This document shows positions 29,205-38,351 of a stretch of 64,000 nucleotides of DNA, one piece after another (the stretch's first letter is position 1; every line of letters starts with the position of its first letter). The stretch comes from an uncultured Phycisphaerales bacterium (GTDB lineage: Bacteria; Planctomycetota; Phycisphaerae; Sedimentisphaerales; Anaerobacaceae): positions 1 through 64,000 of the forward strand of contig CALEZT010000089.1 in the NCBI GenBank assembly GCA_937927975.1, in the 5' to 3' direction. The notes beneath the pieces were generated by a model, which saw only the letters and a program-made list of their open reading frames with translations, was not told the DNA's origin and ran no database searches. A program made the translations under genes and the position numbers.

Positions 29205-30724
29205 CGGCTCTCTTGGTGGAACTTGAATTCCGTTGTGGCTTTGGGGCCGCGTTTGTCGCTTCTGCCGCCGACCTCGCGGCGAAGCGGAATCTGCATGCCG
29301 TCGGTCTTTTCGAGCCAGTCGTACATGCGTCTTCGCAGGTCCGCGACGAGCGTCCGATGCTCGGGCTTGTCGATCAGATTGTCCCTCTCGTCCGGGTCGT
29401 TCTGGACGTCGTACAACTCGTCGGTGTCCCAGACGCCGTGATAGTGGATCAGTTTGTAGCGGTCGGTCCGGACTCCGAACGTGGTCGGCGTCTGCGGGAA
29501 GTTCGCCTCCCAGTAGTATTCGTAGAAGACCTCGCTTCGCCAGGGCGTTTCCTTGCCCGCCAGCAGAGGCAGGATCGAGCGGCCGTCCATGTGCTGGGGC
29601 GGCTGAGCGCCCGCGGCCTCCAGAACCGTCGGCGCGATGTCGATGTTCTGCACGAGTTGCGGCACCTTCGTGCCGGGCTTGATGACCTCTGGACAGTACG
29701 CCAGCAGAGGAACTCGCATCGAAGGCTCATACATGTGTCGCTTGTCGATCAGGCCGTGCTCGCCGAAGCAGAAGCCGTTGTCGCCCATGTAGAAGACCAG
29801 GGTGGACTGGTCCTGCCCGATCTCCTTGAGACAGTCCATCACCCGTCCGATGCTGTCGTCGATGCTCAGTAGCGTCTCGCAGTAGCGTCGGTAGAACGTG
29901 TCGAAATCCATCTGGCCGTGGTACATGTAGTCCACGCCGTGCCAACTGTTGCGCTGCTCCTTCACCCAGCGGGGCTTGCAGCGGTAGTTGGCCTCGGTGT
30001 CGGCCATGCTCGCGGGGTATTCGAGCGGGACGTCCTTGTACCGGTCGAGGTGCCGCTTGGCGGGCTCGAACATCGCGTGGACCGCCTTGTGCGAGAGGTA
30101 CAGGAAGAAGGGTTTCTTGCGGTCCTGTTTCATCCACGCCACCGCGTTGTCCGTCAGTTCGTCGGAGATGTGCTGGGTCGTCTTGACCTTCTTGCCGTCG
30201 ACGTTCAGCGTGCCGTTGTAGTATTCGCCCTGGCCGCGGAAGCTGACCCACTTGTCGAAACCCGGTCGCGGGTCGTCGCTGTCGTGGCCCATGTGCCACT
30301 TGCCCATGAAGGCGGTCTCGTAGCCGAGTTGCTGAAGGTACTCGGGGAAGAACACCAATCCCGGCTGGATATCGGTGTTGTTGTCCACGACGCCGTGCGT
30401 GTGGGAGAACTGGCCGGTCAGGATCGACGCCCGACTGGGCGAGCACAGCGCGGTCGTGACGAAGGCGTTCTGGATGTGCGCCCCCTCGCGGGCCATGCGG
30501 TCCATGTGCGGCGTTTCGAGGAACTTCACCTTGCCCATGAAGCCCATGAAGTCGAAGCGATGGTCGTCGGACAGGATGAAAATGACATTCCGCGGCTTGG
30601 CGCGCGGAATCTTCGCCAGCTTCTCTCGCTTCGATGCGGCGTTCGCCGTGGTCATGCCGAGCGCCAGCGACGTGACGCCGGCCGATCGCAGGAAGCTCCG
30701 ACGCGTCAGACCGTTCTGTTTCAT
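29201..30724 (-). CDS. Tat-exported family S1 sulfatase
   Basis: 507 residues. A Tat signal is visible (LTRRSFLRSAGVTSLALGM). The sulfatase core has metal-binding SDDHRFD (Asp53, Asp54) and the active-site CSPSR with Cys94, which must be matured to formylglycine by an anaerobic or aerobic sulfatase-maturating enzyme not found here. GKWHMGH, HKAVHAMFEP and YMGDNGFCFGEHGL are further active-site blocks. It removes sulfate from an organic ester, probably algal or mucin glycan. The start at 30724 has GGAGGT six bases upstream. It is coupled to the HAD gene. Confidence 0.93.
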   Translation of the reverse strand: MKQNGLTRRSFLRSAGVTSLALGMTTANAASKREKLAKIPRAKPRNVIFILSDDHRFDFMGFMGKVKFLETPHMDRMAREGAHIQNAFVTTALCSPSRASILTGQFSHTHGVVDNNTDIQPGLVFFPEYLQQLGYETAFMGKWHMGHDSDDPRPGFDKWVSFRGQGEYYNGTLNVDGKKVKTTQHISDELTDNAVAWMKQDRKKPFFLYLSHKAVHAMFEPAKRHLDRYKDVPLEYPASMADTEANYRCKPRWVKEQRNSWHGVDYMYHGQMDFDTFYRRYCETLLSIDDSIGRVMDCLKEIGQDQSTLVFYMGDNGFCFGEHGLIDKRHMYEPSMRVPLLAYCPEVIKPGTKVPQLVQNIDIAPTVLEAAGAQPPQHMDGRSILPLLAGKETPWRSEVFYEYYWEANFPQTPTTFGVRTDRYKLIHYHGVWDTDELYDVQNDPDERDNLIDKPEHRTLVADLRRRMYDWLEKTDGMQIPLRREVGGRSDKRGPKATTEFKFHQESR

Positions 30725-30864
30725 CGCGATACCTCCATCGTTGTGTTGTTGGTAGTGACGCCGTAAGGCGTCATCCTGTGTCGAAGGCGTCTCGCCCTCG
30801 AATCGCGGGCAGGATGCCCGCGACACGAAGACATGCCCTTACGGGCACACTACGAACGGGCACG

Positions 30865-31683
30865 TCACACGCCGGAACAGGCGGAGAAGCCGCCGTCGAC
30901 CGGGATCGTGACGCCGGTGACGAACTTCGATGCGTCGCTGAGCAGCCAGAACATCGCGCCGAACAGCTCGTCGGGCGAACCGAACCGGCCCATCGGCGTG
31001 TGGTTGACGACCGTCTCGCCGCGAGGGGTCAGGCCGCCGGTCTTCTCGTCGGTCAGGAGGAAACGGTTCTGCTCGGTCAGGAAGAAGCCCGGCGCGATCG
31101 CGTTGACGCGGATGTCCCTGGCGTAATTCTGGCACATGTGGACCGCCAGCCACTGCGTGAAGTTGCTGATCGCGGCTTTGGCGGCCGAGTACGCCGGGAT
31201 CTTCGTCAGCGGGCGAAACGCGTTCATGCTGGAAATATTCAGGATATTGCCCGCCTTCTGCTCGGCCATGAGTTTGCCGAAGACCTGTGTCGGCAGCAGG
31301 GTGCCCAGGAAGTTCAGGTCGAAGACGAAGCGGACCGCGTCGGCCGGCAGATCGAAGAACGACATCTGGGGCGAGGTGGTCGCTTCCTTCTTATTGCCGC
31401 CGGCGCCGTTGATCAGGACGTCGACCCGTCCGAACTCCGCGACGACCTTGTCCTTGGCCTTCTCGACGGCGGCCTTGTCCAGGACGTTGCACGCGACGGG
31501 GATCGCGACGCCGCCCTGGGCCTTGATCGCGTCGGTCACTCTCGCGGCCGCGGGTTCGAGCAGGTCCAGGACCGCCACCTTGGCTCCGCCGGTGGCCAGG
31601 GCCCTGGCCATCGCGCCGCACAGAATCCCCCCGCCACCGGTAATGACCACGACCTTGTCTTTGACGCTGAACATACTGTCCAT
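30865..31683 (-). CDS. short-chain dehydrogenase, D-mannonate oxidoreductase-like
   Basis: 272-residue SDR. The NAD(P) loop is VITGGGGILCGAMA (TGxxxGxG), NGAGGNKK follows, and the catalytic Ser and YSAAK are in place. The long insert after NGAGG (KKEATTSPQMSFFDLPADAV) is what I recall from SDR-type fructuronate/mannonate oxidoreductases of gut and planctomycete bacteria. That would reduce fructuronate, the product of UxaC. The start at 31683 has AAAGG six bases upstream. It precedes the sulfatase gene by 140 bases on the same strand. Confidence 0.8.
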   Translation of the reverse strand: MDSMFSVKDKVVVITGGGGILCGAMARALATGGAKVAVLDLLEPAAARVTDAIKAQGGVAIPVACNVLDKAAVEKAKDKVVAEFGRVDVLINGAGGNKKEATTSPQMSFFDLPADAVRFVFDLNFLGTLLPTQVFGKLMAEQKAGNILNISSMNAFRPLTKIPAYSAAKAAISNFTQWLAVHMCQNYARDIRVNAIAPGFFLTEQNRFLLTDEKTGGLTPRGETVVNHTPMGRFGSPDELFGAMFWLLSDASKFVTGVTIPVDGGFSACSGV

Positions 31684-31918
31684 CCGATGCCTTTGCCTTT
31701 CTCTCGAGACATGCGATAGAGCATCGAGCATTCGATGCAGAAGACACTCCGAGTGGCGGGGAGGCCATGTCGTGCGTCCCATCCACGCGGAAGGTCACCA
31801 ACGTTCGACAAGTATACAGAGAAGGCCGCGGGTTTTCAACCCTGCCCGCGGCGGACCTGCGAGGGGGTGCACGACCGTAGTTGCACGCCCCTGCGGCGAA
31901 CCGGGCGCCGGGACCCAG

Positions 31919-32130
31919 ACGATTGCCCAGGACGCCAAAGGAAAGGGACGGACCGATCCGGATTCCGGCCTTCGGCCGGAGGTTTTGCGCTTTGGGCCAG
32001 CAGCATGGAGGATGTGGCGAGCACATCCGAACGAGACTCGGGGTCTCATTTGTCATGCTGCTGGCCCAACGCGGCAAATCTCCTTCGCACGACCACCTCG
32101 GGCGCGCTCTCCTGGAGTCTGCCGGGGGGG
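31919..32130 (+). repeat. well-preserved copy of the dispersed palindromic element
   Basis: Blocks in order: gattgcccaggacgccaaag, gatccggattccggccttcggccgg, left arm gcgctttgggccagcagcatgga, spacer, right arm tcatgctgctggcccaacgcgg, then cgcacgacc-cctcgggcgcgctctcc. The copy at 41770-41996 matches along its whole length in reverse. Both have a nearby gtgca-gaccg-tgcac motif (31867-31889 here). The element lies between the SDR and NagB-LmbE genes; the rest of the 31684-32234 gap has no gene. Confidence 0.85.
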
Positions 32131-32234
32131 CTGACGCCGGCGTGCTGCAATGGAGACTTGCGGGCGGGGGCGGACCGTGGTACGCTAATGAGCTGTTTCC
32201 GTCAAGAGTGGTTCTGTTGTGAGCTTGTGCTGCG

Positions 32235-34589
32235 ATGAATGCTGATTCCAAGATCGTCCTGACCCCGGTTGAAGAGGTTGCCGTTGCGGCCTCTTTGTTT
32301 GATGCCCTCTATCCGCCCACGGAGAAGATTCCCACGATCGTCGTGGAGAACTTCCCCTCGCTGGGCAAGCTGGCCGCGATGCGGTTCGTCGAATGGGTTC
32401 AGGGCAATCCGGACGGCGTGATCTCCCTGCCCACCGGCAAGACGCCGGAGCATTTCATCCACTGGGTCAAGCGGCTCCTGGCCGAGTGGAAGACGCCGGA
32501 GATCCAGCAGACGCTCCGCGAGGCAGGCGTCGATCCGTCGAGGAAACCTGAGATGGGCGGCCTGCACTTCGTGCAGATCGACGAGTTCTATCCGATCGAC
32601 TCCTCCCAGCACAACAGCTTCACGCACTACGTGAAGCACTTCTATATCGAGGGCTTCGGACTCGATCCGGCCAAGGCCCTGCTGATCGATCCGTGCACGA
32701 TCGGCCTGGGTCCGGACGAGACGCTCGCGGCGGTCTGGCCGGGCAACCGCGTGGACCTGACGCTGCGGTACCGCCAGGCGACGAACCATCTCGAATCCCG
32801 GCAGAAGACCCTGCTCGGTCAGATCGACCAGTGGTGCATGGAGTATGAGCAGAAGGTCCGCGACCTCGGCGGCATCGGGTTCTTCCTGGGCGGCATCGGG
32901 CCCGACGGGCACATCGGGTTCAACATCCGCGGGTCGGACCACTACTCGACGACGCGTTTGTGCCCGACGAACTACGAGACGCAGGCGGCCGCGGCGACCG
33001 ACCTGGGCGGGATCGAGATCGCGCGACAGAGCCTGGTCATCACGATCGGTCTGGACACCATCACGTACAATCGCGACTGCACCGCGATCATCATCGCCGC
33101 GGGCCAGGCCAAGGCGGCGCTGGCGGCCCAGGCCATCCAATCGGGCAAGACCATCGAGACGCCCGCGAGCTGTCTGCAGAAACTGCCCAATGCGAGGTTC
33201 TACATCACAGGGGGGGCGGCCGCTCACCTGATGGAACGTCAGGTCCGCGTTCTCGAACGGACGAAGGCCGTCGGCGACGCGGACGTGGAGAAGGTCCTGG
33301 TCGATCTGGCGGTTCGCTGCCGCAAGAGGCTGCTGGACCTGACGGAGGTGGATTGCCAGTCCGACCGGCCCGCCACGGTCGTGCTGAAGCGTCGTCGCGA
33401 GCCGCTGACCCGGCTGGCGGCCATGGTTCACGAGCGACTGGCGGGCAAGATCGAAACGGGCCTTCGCGTGTATCGGGACAAGTGCTTCCTGCACACCGAG
33501 CCGCACCACGACGACGTCATGCTCGGATACTTCGCGCAGATCGTTCGGCACTTCCGCCAGGCGAGCAACGAACACCATTTCATGACGCTCACGAGCGGAT
33601 TCACCTCCGTGACGAACCAGTTCATGCGGACGCAGATGGCCTGCCTGCGAGGGTTTCTCGATACGCCGGTGTTCAAGACTCTGTGGGACCAGAACTACTT
33701 CTCGCGGGGCAACGAGATCGACCGCAACCGCGACGTCTGGCAGTACCTCGACGGCGTGGCCGCCCACGACGAGGACGACAAGGCCGAAGGCTGCGCCCGG
33801 CGTATGCTGCGCAATCTCGTCGAGCTGACGGACCTGGAGTCCCTCGAGAGCGTGGACCGCTGCGTCGCGGAGCTGCAGGAGTACTTCACCTCGGCCCATC
33901 CCGGCAAGAAGGACCCCGAGCGAATCCAGCGGCTCAAGGGGATGTGTCGCGAGTGGGAGGCCGAATGCGTCTGGGGATACTACGGATGGCAATGCCAGAA
34001 CGTCCGTCACCTTCGCTTGAGCTTCTACACGGGCGACATCTTCACCAAAGAGCCCACCATGGCGCACGACGTCCCGCCCATCGTGGCGGAGCTCGATCGG
34101 CTCGATCCCGACGTGATCACGGTGGCGTTCGACCCGGAGGCGAGCGGGCCCGACACGCACTACAAGGTCATGCAGGCCCTGGCCGAGGCGATCCGGGTCC
34201 ACTTGAGGACCTCCTCGAAGGTCGACATGAAGATCTGGGGTTACCGCAACGTCTGGTTCCGGTTCGACCCTTCGGAGGCGAATCTCTTCGTCCCGGTGAG
34301 CCTGGCCATGTTCTCGGTGATGCACAACGCGTTCATGGACTCGTTCATCACGCAGAAGGACGCGTCGTTCCCGAGTTACGAGTACGACGGCCCGTTCTCG
34401 CAGTTGGCCCAGCGAATCCAGGTCGAGCAGTATCAGAGGATCAAGACGTGCCTGGGTCGGGAGTGGTTCTACAATCACCCCAAGGCGGTGATCCGCGCGA
34501 CCCGCGGCCTGGTCTTCCTGCGGGAGATGTCGGCCGCCGAGTTTCTCAGCTCCTGCCGCGAACTGCGAAAGTCGGTCGAAGACCGCTGA
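32235..34589 (+). CDS. NagB-like deaminase fused to LmbE/PIG-L deacetylase domain
   Basis: 784-residue fusion. Residues about 30-340 are a glucosamine-6-phosphate deaminase/isomerase (NagB-like) domain: SLPTGKTPEHFI, FVQIDEFYPI, FFLGGIGPDGHIGFN. Residues about 400-700 are a LmbE/PIG-L zinc deacetylase-like domain with EPHHDDVMLGYF (family motif PHPDD, here PHHDD). Such fusions occur in Bacteroidetes and planctomycetes and are thought to act in amino-sugar catabolism, deacetylating and deaminating hexosamines. No signal peptide is seen. The ATG is 13 bases after a TGA at the end of the repeat-filled gap. Confidence 0.88.
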   Translation: MNADSKIVLTPVEEVAVAASLFDALYPPTEKIPTIVVENFPSLGKLAAMRFVEWVQGNPDGVISLPTGKTPEHFIHWVKRLLAEWKTPEIQQTLREAGVDPSRKPEMGGLHFVQIDEFYPIDSSQHNSFTHYVKHFYIEGFGLDPAKALLIDPCTIGLGPDETLAAVWPGNRVDLTLRYRQATNHLESRQKTLLGQIDQWCMEYEQKVRDLGGIGFFLGGIGPDGHIGFNIRGSDHYSTTRLCPTNYETQAAAATDLGGIEIARQSLVITIGLDTITYNRDCTAIIIAAGQAKAALAAQAIQSGKTIETPASCLQKLPNARFYITGGAAAHLMERQVRVLERTKAVGDADVEKVLVDLAVRCRKRLLDLTEVDCQSDRPATVVLKRRREPLTRLAAMVHERLAGKIETGLRVYRDKCFLHTEPHHDDVMLGYFAQIVRHFRQASNEHHFMTLTSGFTSVTNQFMRTQMACLRGFLDTPVFKTLWDQNYFSRGNEIDRNRDVWQYLDGVAAHDEDDKAEGCARRMLRNLVELTDLESLESVDRCVAELQEYFTSAHPGKKDPERIQRLKGMCREWEAECVWGYYGWQCQNVRHLRLSFYTGDIFTKEPTMAHDVPPIVAELDRLDPDVITVAFDPEASGPDTHYKVMQALAEAIRVHLRTSSKVDMKIWGYRNVWFRFDPSEANLFVPVSLAMFSVMHNAFMDSFITQKDASFPSYEYDGPFSQLAQRIQVEQYQRIKTCLGREWFYNHPKAVIRATRGLVFLREMSAAEFLSSCRELRKSVEDR

Positions 34590-34757
34590 CCGTCAAGAAG
34601 ATCGGTATCCGGGATACGCCAATGCGTGGCAGCGGAATCTGCCGAAATGGGCCGGCCGCACTCGCGAACGGGGCATTCGCTTCTTGTGTTTCCGGGAAAA
34701 TGTGGTCATAATGGCGATGTGTCGAAAGAGGAACTGCCGTGGTCGGAGGATTGAGAT

Positions 34758-35003
34758 ATGGACTTGGAAGGTGTTCGAGAGGCATTGTTACGTCGGCCAT
34801 TTGAGCCTTTCAGAATGTGCCTGGCCGATGGCCGGTCGCTATCTGTCCGGCATCCGGAGATGGTCGCCGTGGGCAAGCGGCGAATCGTCGTCGTTCAGCC
34901 GGACGATTCCACCCTGTTTGTCGAGCCCCTCTTGGTTGTTTCTCTGGACTTCGACGGCGAGCATCCTGCGAAGAAGAACCATCGCGAGAAGGAAACCGGA
35001 TAG
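34758..35003 (+). CDS. small 'PFEPFR' planctomycete-type protein
   Basis: 81 residues: LRRPFEPFRMCLADGRSLSVRHPEMVAVGKRRIVV, followed by a beta-rich end and a charged tail. I recall many planctomycete proteins with the pattern RxPFEPFRxxLxDGRxxxVRHPE, all of unknown role. GGAGG lies eight bases before the ATG. It stands alone, 168 bases after the NagB-LmbE gene. Confidence 0.75.
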   Translation: MDLEGVREALLRRPFEPFRMCLADGRSLSVRHPEMVAVGKRRIVVVQPDDSTLFVEPLLVVSLDFDGEHPAKKNHREKETG

Positions 35004-35169
35004 GGCGGGTCGTATGACCATCAACTGATTGAGGCCGCGTAAACGAGCGTCTCGTCGATATCCTGCGGCTCCTCTCCAGCACGGCTCCGTTGTGCTCACT
35101 TCTCATACTATCATTTTCGCATGGACGAAGCAAGGATCTGTCGGGCGCACCCCGGCATGTGTCTTGCCG

Positions 35170-36126
35170 CTACGGATTCCTCTTATCGGGCAGGCGGAGC
35201 GCCGCGACGATGGGGAAGTGGTCCGAGGGGTAGCGGCCGTCCTGGTTGTCGCGAAGGATCTCGGTTCGGAGCACCTTCGTCTCCCGCTGGGCGAGGATGT
35301 AGTCGATCTTGGCGCCGGTGGTCGTGCCCTTGAAGCCGTTGAATGTCCCGACCACCTTGACGTCGGGGTGCAGCACGCGGAACGTGTCCAGCAGGACCAC
35401 AGGGTTCTTCGACAGGCCGTCGCTGTTGGCCGGCAACTCCTGCTCGCCCTTGAAGTACCGCACGACCGAGTTGTCCTCGCCGGTGTTGAAGTCGCCTGTG
35501 ACGAGGACCGGGTCCGAGTGTTTGCGGTCGCGAATCCGCTGGGCCAGCAGGATTGCGGCCCGTTCCCGCGAATACTGCGAGACGTGGTCCAGGTGCGTGT
35601 TGAAGAGGTAGAAGGCCTCGCGGGTGTCCTTGCGGAGGAACCGGCCCCAGGTGCAGATTCGCGTGCAGGCGTTGCCCCAGGTGATCGAGCCGGGAACTTC
35701 GGGCGTGTCGGAGAGCCAGAAGGTGCCCGAATCGTCGAGGTCCAGGCGGTCCGTGCGGTAGAGGATGGCGGAGTATTCGCCTTGGGTCTTGCCGTCGTCG
35801 CGGCCGCCTCCGATCTCGGCGTACTGCGGCAGGGCGGCGCGGATGTCGTCGATCTGGGACCGCAGGGCCTCCTGGAGTCCGACAAGGTCTGGATGGTGCC
35901 TGCGGATCACGTCGCAGGCCATCTCCTTGCGATTGGCCCAGTGGTTCGGGCCGTCGTTGGCGGTGCCGTAGCGGATGTTGAAGGTCATCACGAGCAGGTT
36001 CGGGTCCGAGCCGGCCTGTTCGCCGGCGGCCCACGCCTGCGAACCCGCAATCAGGACGACAAGAATCGCCACGAGAAATCCGGCTCTGCTGCACACGATC
36101 GATCCGACGGTCCTGGAATGTTTCAC
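35170..36126 (-). CDS. secreted endonuclease/exonuclease/phosphatase family protein
   Basis: 318 residues with a signal peptide (about 1-34, ending SQAWAA). The EEP fold shows MTFNIRYGTANDG, LVGLQEA (metal Glu), LFNTHLDHVS, VTGDFNTGEDNS (Asp/Asn), and the final YPSDHFPIVAALRL (Asp-His). Families with this pattern act on phosphodiesters such as sphingomyelin, DNA or nucleotides; an extracellular phosphodiesterase is likely. I use the GTG at 36126, which has a perfect AAGGAGG five bases before it; an ATG nine codons earlier overlaps that site. Confidence 0.88.
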   Translation of the reverse strand: MKHSRTVGSIVCSRAGFLVAILVVLIAGSQAWAAGEQAGSDPNLLVMTFNIRYGTANDGPNHWANRKEMACDVIRRHHPDLVGLQEALRSQIDDIRAALPQYAEIGGGRDDGKTQGEYSAILYRTDRLDLDDSGTFWLSDTPEVPGSITWGNACTRICTWGRFLRKDTREAFYLFNTHLDHVSQYSRERAAILLAQRIRDRKHSDPVLVTGDFNTGEDNSVVRYFKGEQELPANSDGLSKNPVVLLDTFRVLHPDVKVVGTFNGFKGTTTGAKIDYILAQRETKVLRTEILRDNQDGRYPSDHFPIVAALRLPDKRNP

Positions 36127-36149
36127 GGTGTCCTCCTTCGGTGGTTGGT

Positions 36150-36989
36150 TCAAGTCCTGCGAATGGCCTTCTTCAGTTCATCCGAGAGGGATTCGTTCAG
36201 CGAGCCGGAACGGAAACCCTGCAAGTCCATCGCGACGAATTGGAAGCCCAGCCCTTTGAGCTTCTCGACGACCTGGGACCGGACGGGCTCGGCCACGAGC
36301 TTCGCGATGTCCTGGGGTCGGACCTCGATCCGTGCGATCGCGTCGTGGTGTCGGACGCGGAACTCGACGAAGCCCAGCGACCGCAGGACGTCTTCCGCCT
36401 GGTCGATCTGCCTGAGCCGCTGCTCGGTCACCTCCAGGCCGTAGGGGATTCGCGACGCCAGGCACGGCGAGGCCGGCTGATCGGCCGTCGGCAGACCAGC
36501 CTGGCGGCTCAGCTCGCGGATCTCGCTCTTGGTCAATCCCGCCTCCGCCAGCGGAGAACGGACGCCATGGACCTTCATCGCCTTGTTGCCGGGGCGGAAA
36601 TCGCTCAGATCGTCATGGTTGGTCCCGAATACGACCTGGTCGAAGCCCCGTTTCTTGGCGATGTCCAGAAGCGCGGCGCACAGGTGAGACTTGCAGTGGA
36701 AGCACCGGTCGGCGTTGTTGGCCTTGAAGTGCGGGTCATCCAGTTCGCTCGACTCGACGACCATGAGCTCGGCCCCGATCGTCTCGGCGGTCGTGCGGGC
36801 CTTCTCGCACATGTTGCCGGGCTCGGACGGACCCAGGCTGATACAGGCCAGGACGTTCTGCGACCCGAGCGTATCGACCGCGGCCTTGAGCAGATAGCTG
36901 CTGTCCACGCCGCCGGAATAGGCGACCACCACCCGACCCAGGTCTCTCAGGATCGTTTCAAGGGCCTCATGTTTCTCTTTCAGGTTCAT
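36150..36989 (-). CDS. larE: LarE, ATP-dependent sacrificial sulfur transferase
   Basis: 279-residue PP-loop enzyme that adenylates the pyridinium biscarboxylate intermediate and supplies sulfur for the nickel-pincer cofactor of LarA. The PP-loop is SGGVDSS (25-31). ADRCFHCK (Cys96, Cys99) is family-typical, and Cys176 in SPCLASRIPYG corresponds to the sacrificial cysteine of L. plantarum LarE, even in residue number. Only one cysteine is in that loop, which suggests the sacrificial rather than the 4Fe-4S type. The start is the ATG at 36989; a TTG 18 bases earlier abuts AGGAGG and is an alternative. It serves LarA at 26.9 kb. Confidence 0.9.
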   Translation of the reverse strand: MNLKEKHEALETILRDLGRVVVAYSGGVDSSYLLKAAVDTLGSQNVLACISLGPSEPGNMCEKARTTAETIGAELMVVESSELDDPHFKANNADRCFHCKSHLCAALLDIAKKRGFDQVVFGTNHDDLSDFRPGNKAMKVHGVRSPLAEAGLTKSEIRELSRQAGLPTADQPASPCLASRIPYGLEVTEQRLRQIDQAEDVLRSLGFVEFRVRHHDAIARIEVRPQDIAKLVAEPVRSQVVEKLKGLGFQFVAMDLQGFRSGSLNESLSDELKKAIRRT

Positions 36990-36996
36990 ACCGCTC

Positions 36997-37095
36997 TTAC
37001 GCCCCAACCTCCTCGATTGCTCGATTCAAAAGCTCCTCGACCCCGAGTTTCTTGGCCCAGGCGGCGAAACGCATGCGGTTCGGGATCTCATTCAT
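36997..37095 (-). pseudogene. C-terminal remnant of a cassette nucleotidyltransferase
   Basis: A 32-codon frame starting ATG inside the stop of the preceding small gene (ATGA overlap). Its translation FAAWAKKLGVEELLNRAIEEVGA aligns with the last residues of the nucleotidyltransferase at 37451-38032 (LETWARRLALSGLLDRAFEETSA). The start-stop overlap of the intact cassette is kept, but about 160 codons of the enzyme are gone. This is best read as an internal deletion in a second cassette copy. Confidence 0.7.
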
Positions 37096-37357
37096 CGCCT
37101 GGTCCCCCGTAGACTTCGTCAAACAACGTCTGGCCGAGATGCTGATGCGCCCAGAGCCACCACAACTCCTTCTCCGTCGCGTTCGGATGACGCATCTTCA
37201 AGCCGGCCATTGCGATACCCCTGCCCATCTCGCACGTGTCGAAAACAATCTCCAGTCTGCGATCCAGCGGCATCTTGCGGATGATCTCATAGTGAACCCG
37301 CTGCGCCTCGGGCGGCGTGTCCTTCATCTCCTTATACTTCAATCGGCGTCTGGCCAT
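37088..37357 (-). CDS. small cassette protein, paralogue of 38029-38292
   Basis: 89 residues: basic N-terminus, then VHYEIIRKMPLDRRLEIVFDTCEMGRGIAMAGLKMRHPNATEKELWWLWAHQHLG and FDEVYGG. It is clearly related along its whole length to the protein at 38029-38292 (QCEIYRQMPADRKIEMVFES, AMAGIRMRNPQATDEDLWRLWARGHLG). The bases upstream are also similar between the two copies. Its partner nucleotidyltransferase is reduced to a remnant, so this copy is an orphan. The function is unknown. Confidence 0.75.
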   Translation of the reverse strand: MARRRLKYKEMKDTPPEAQRVHYEIIRKMPLDRRLEIVFDTCEMGRGIAMAGLKMRHPNATEKELWWLWAHQHLGQTLFDEVYGGPGDE

Positions 37358-37450
37358 GTTCCTGAGCATACCGCAGAACGGCGTGGCACGGTAGTCAGAA
37401 TCGTGTTCCCAGGCCGATTCGAGGCTGTCCGCGAAGATCCGGATGTGCCT

Positions 37451-38032
37451 CTACGCCGAGGTCTCCTCGAAGGCTCGGTCCAGAAGGCCACTCAGGGCGA
37501 GTCGCCTGGCCCAGGTCTCCAGGTACTCCAGATCGAGGGCCTCGCCCTGGACGAGCAGGACGCCCTGGACGTCGTCCCACTGCTGTTCCCGGTTGGCGTC
37601 GGGTTCGTTCAATTGGCGGAGCTTCAGCAGGATCACGTCCTCGGGCGAGACGAAGCACAGGTCGCTCTCGTCGGAGTCGCCCAGACGGACGATCCGGCTG
37701 CGAAACAGGATCTGCTGCTCGAACTCGCTGGGACCCAGGACGAACAGGTCGATCTTGAACGCGGTCGCGAAGTGGATGATGCTGAAGTTGCTGCTGTAGG
37801 CCAGCGCCTGCTGCATCGCCTGCTCGTTGATATAGAACTCGCCCTTGAGCAGGTTGTAGAACCGGTCGGCCGCCGGCGTGAAGGGCAGTACGCCGAGGTC
37901 CGCGTCCCGCGTGAACCGGACCGTGCCGTACATGGAACTGGCGATCGACCCGCCGATGGCGTAGGGGATGCCCAGACTGTCGAGCACGTCGGTCAGGCGT
38001 TCCAGCACCGCGATTTCCCGCTGCTCGCTCAC
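37451..38032 (-). CDS. cassette nucleotidyltransferase-fold protein
   Basis: 193-residue protein with a DNA polymerase beta-like nucleotidyltransferase core: YAIGGSIASSMYGTVRFTRDADLGV is the GS-x-D-x-D region, and KIDLFVLG supplies the third acidic residue. VSPEDVILLKLRQL and a helical tail follow, as in DUF6036/AbiEii-type proteins. The start is GTG, overlapping the stop of the upstream small gene by four bases (GTGA). The pair may be a toxin-antitoxin or defence unit, by analogy with MNT and AbiEii families; that is inference. It is cytoplasmic. Confidence 0.8.
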   Translation of the reverse strand: MSEQREIAVLERLTDVLDSLGIPYAIGGSIASSMYGTVRFTRDADLGVLPFTPAADRFYNLLKGEFYINEQAMQQALAYSSNFSIIHFATAFKIDLFVLGPSEFEQQILFRSRIVRLGDSDESDLCFVSPEDVILLKLRQLNEPDANREQQWDDVQGVLLVQGEALDLEYLETWARRLALSGLLDRAFEETSA

Positions 38033-38292
38033 CGCTGGGCTCCTCCGTAGACGCTCTCGAACAGCTCCTCGCCCAGATGCCCCCGGGCCCAGAGCCGCCA
38101 GAGGTCCTCGTCGGTCGCCTGGGGGTTCCGCATCCGTATCCCGGCCATGGCCAGGAGCCGGCCCGTCCGGTAGGACTCGAAGACCATCTCGATCTTGCGA
38201 TCGGCCGGCATCTGCCGATAGATCTCGCACTGCACCCGCAGTGCGTCGGGCGACGCGCCATCTCGATCGTCTTTCGGCTGCGACCTTGCCAT
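38029..38292 (-). CDS. small cassette protein upstream of nucleotidyltransferase
   Basis: 87 residues, starting MARSQPKDDRDG, with a helical core (CEIYRQMPADRKIEMVFESY) and the conserved block AMAGIRMRNPQATDEDLWRLWARGHLGEELFESVYGG. It has no signal peptide. Its stop overlaps the GTG start of the nucleotidyltransferase, so translation is coupled. A paralogue lies at 37088-37357. The small size and coupling would suit a partner or antitoxin protein, but no DNA-binding motif is evident. Confidence 0.75.
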   Translation of the reverse strand: MARSQPKDDRDGASPDALRVQCEIYRQMPADRKIEMVFESYRTGRLLAMAGIRMRNPQATDEDLWRLWARGHLGEELFESVYGGAQR

Positions 38293-38351
38293 GCCTTCAG
38301 CATATCGCCAGGCGCCTCCGGCGCGTAGTCGCAATCGCCCTGAGTTTGCAC

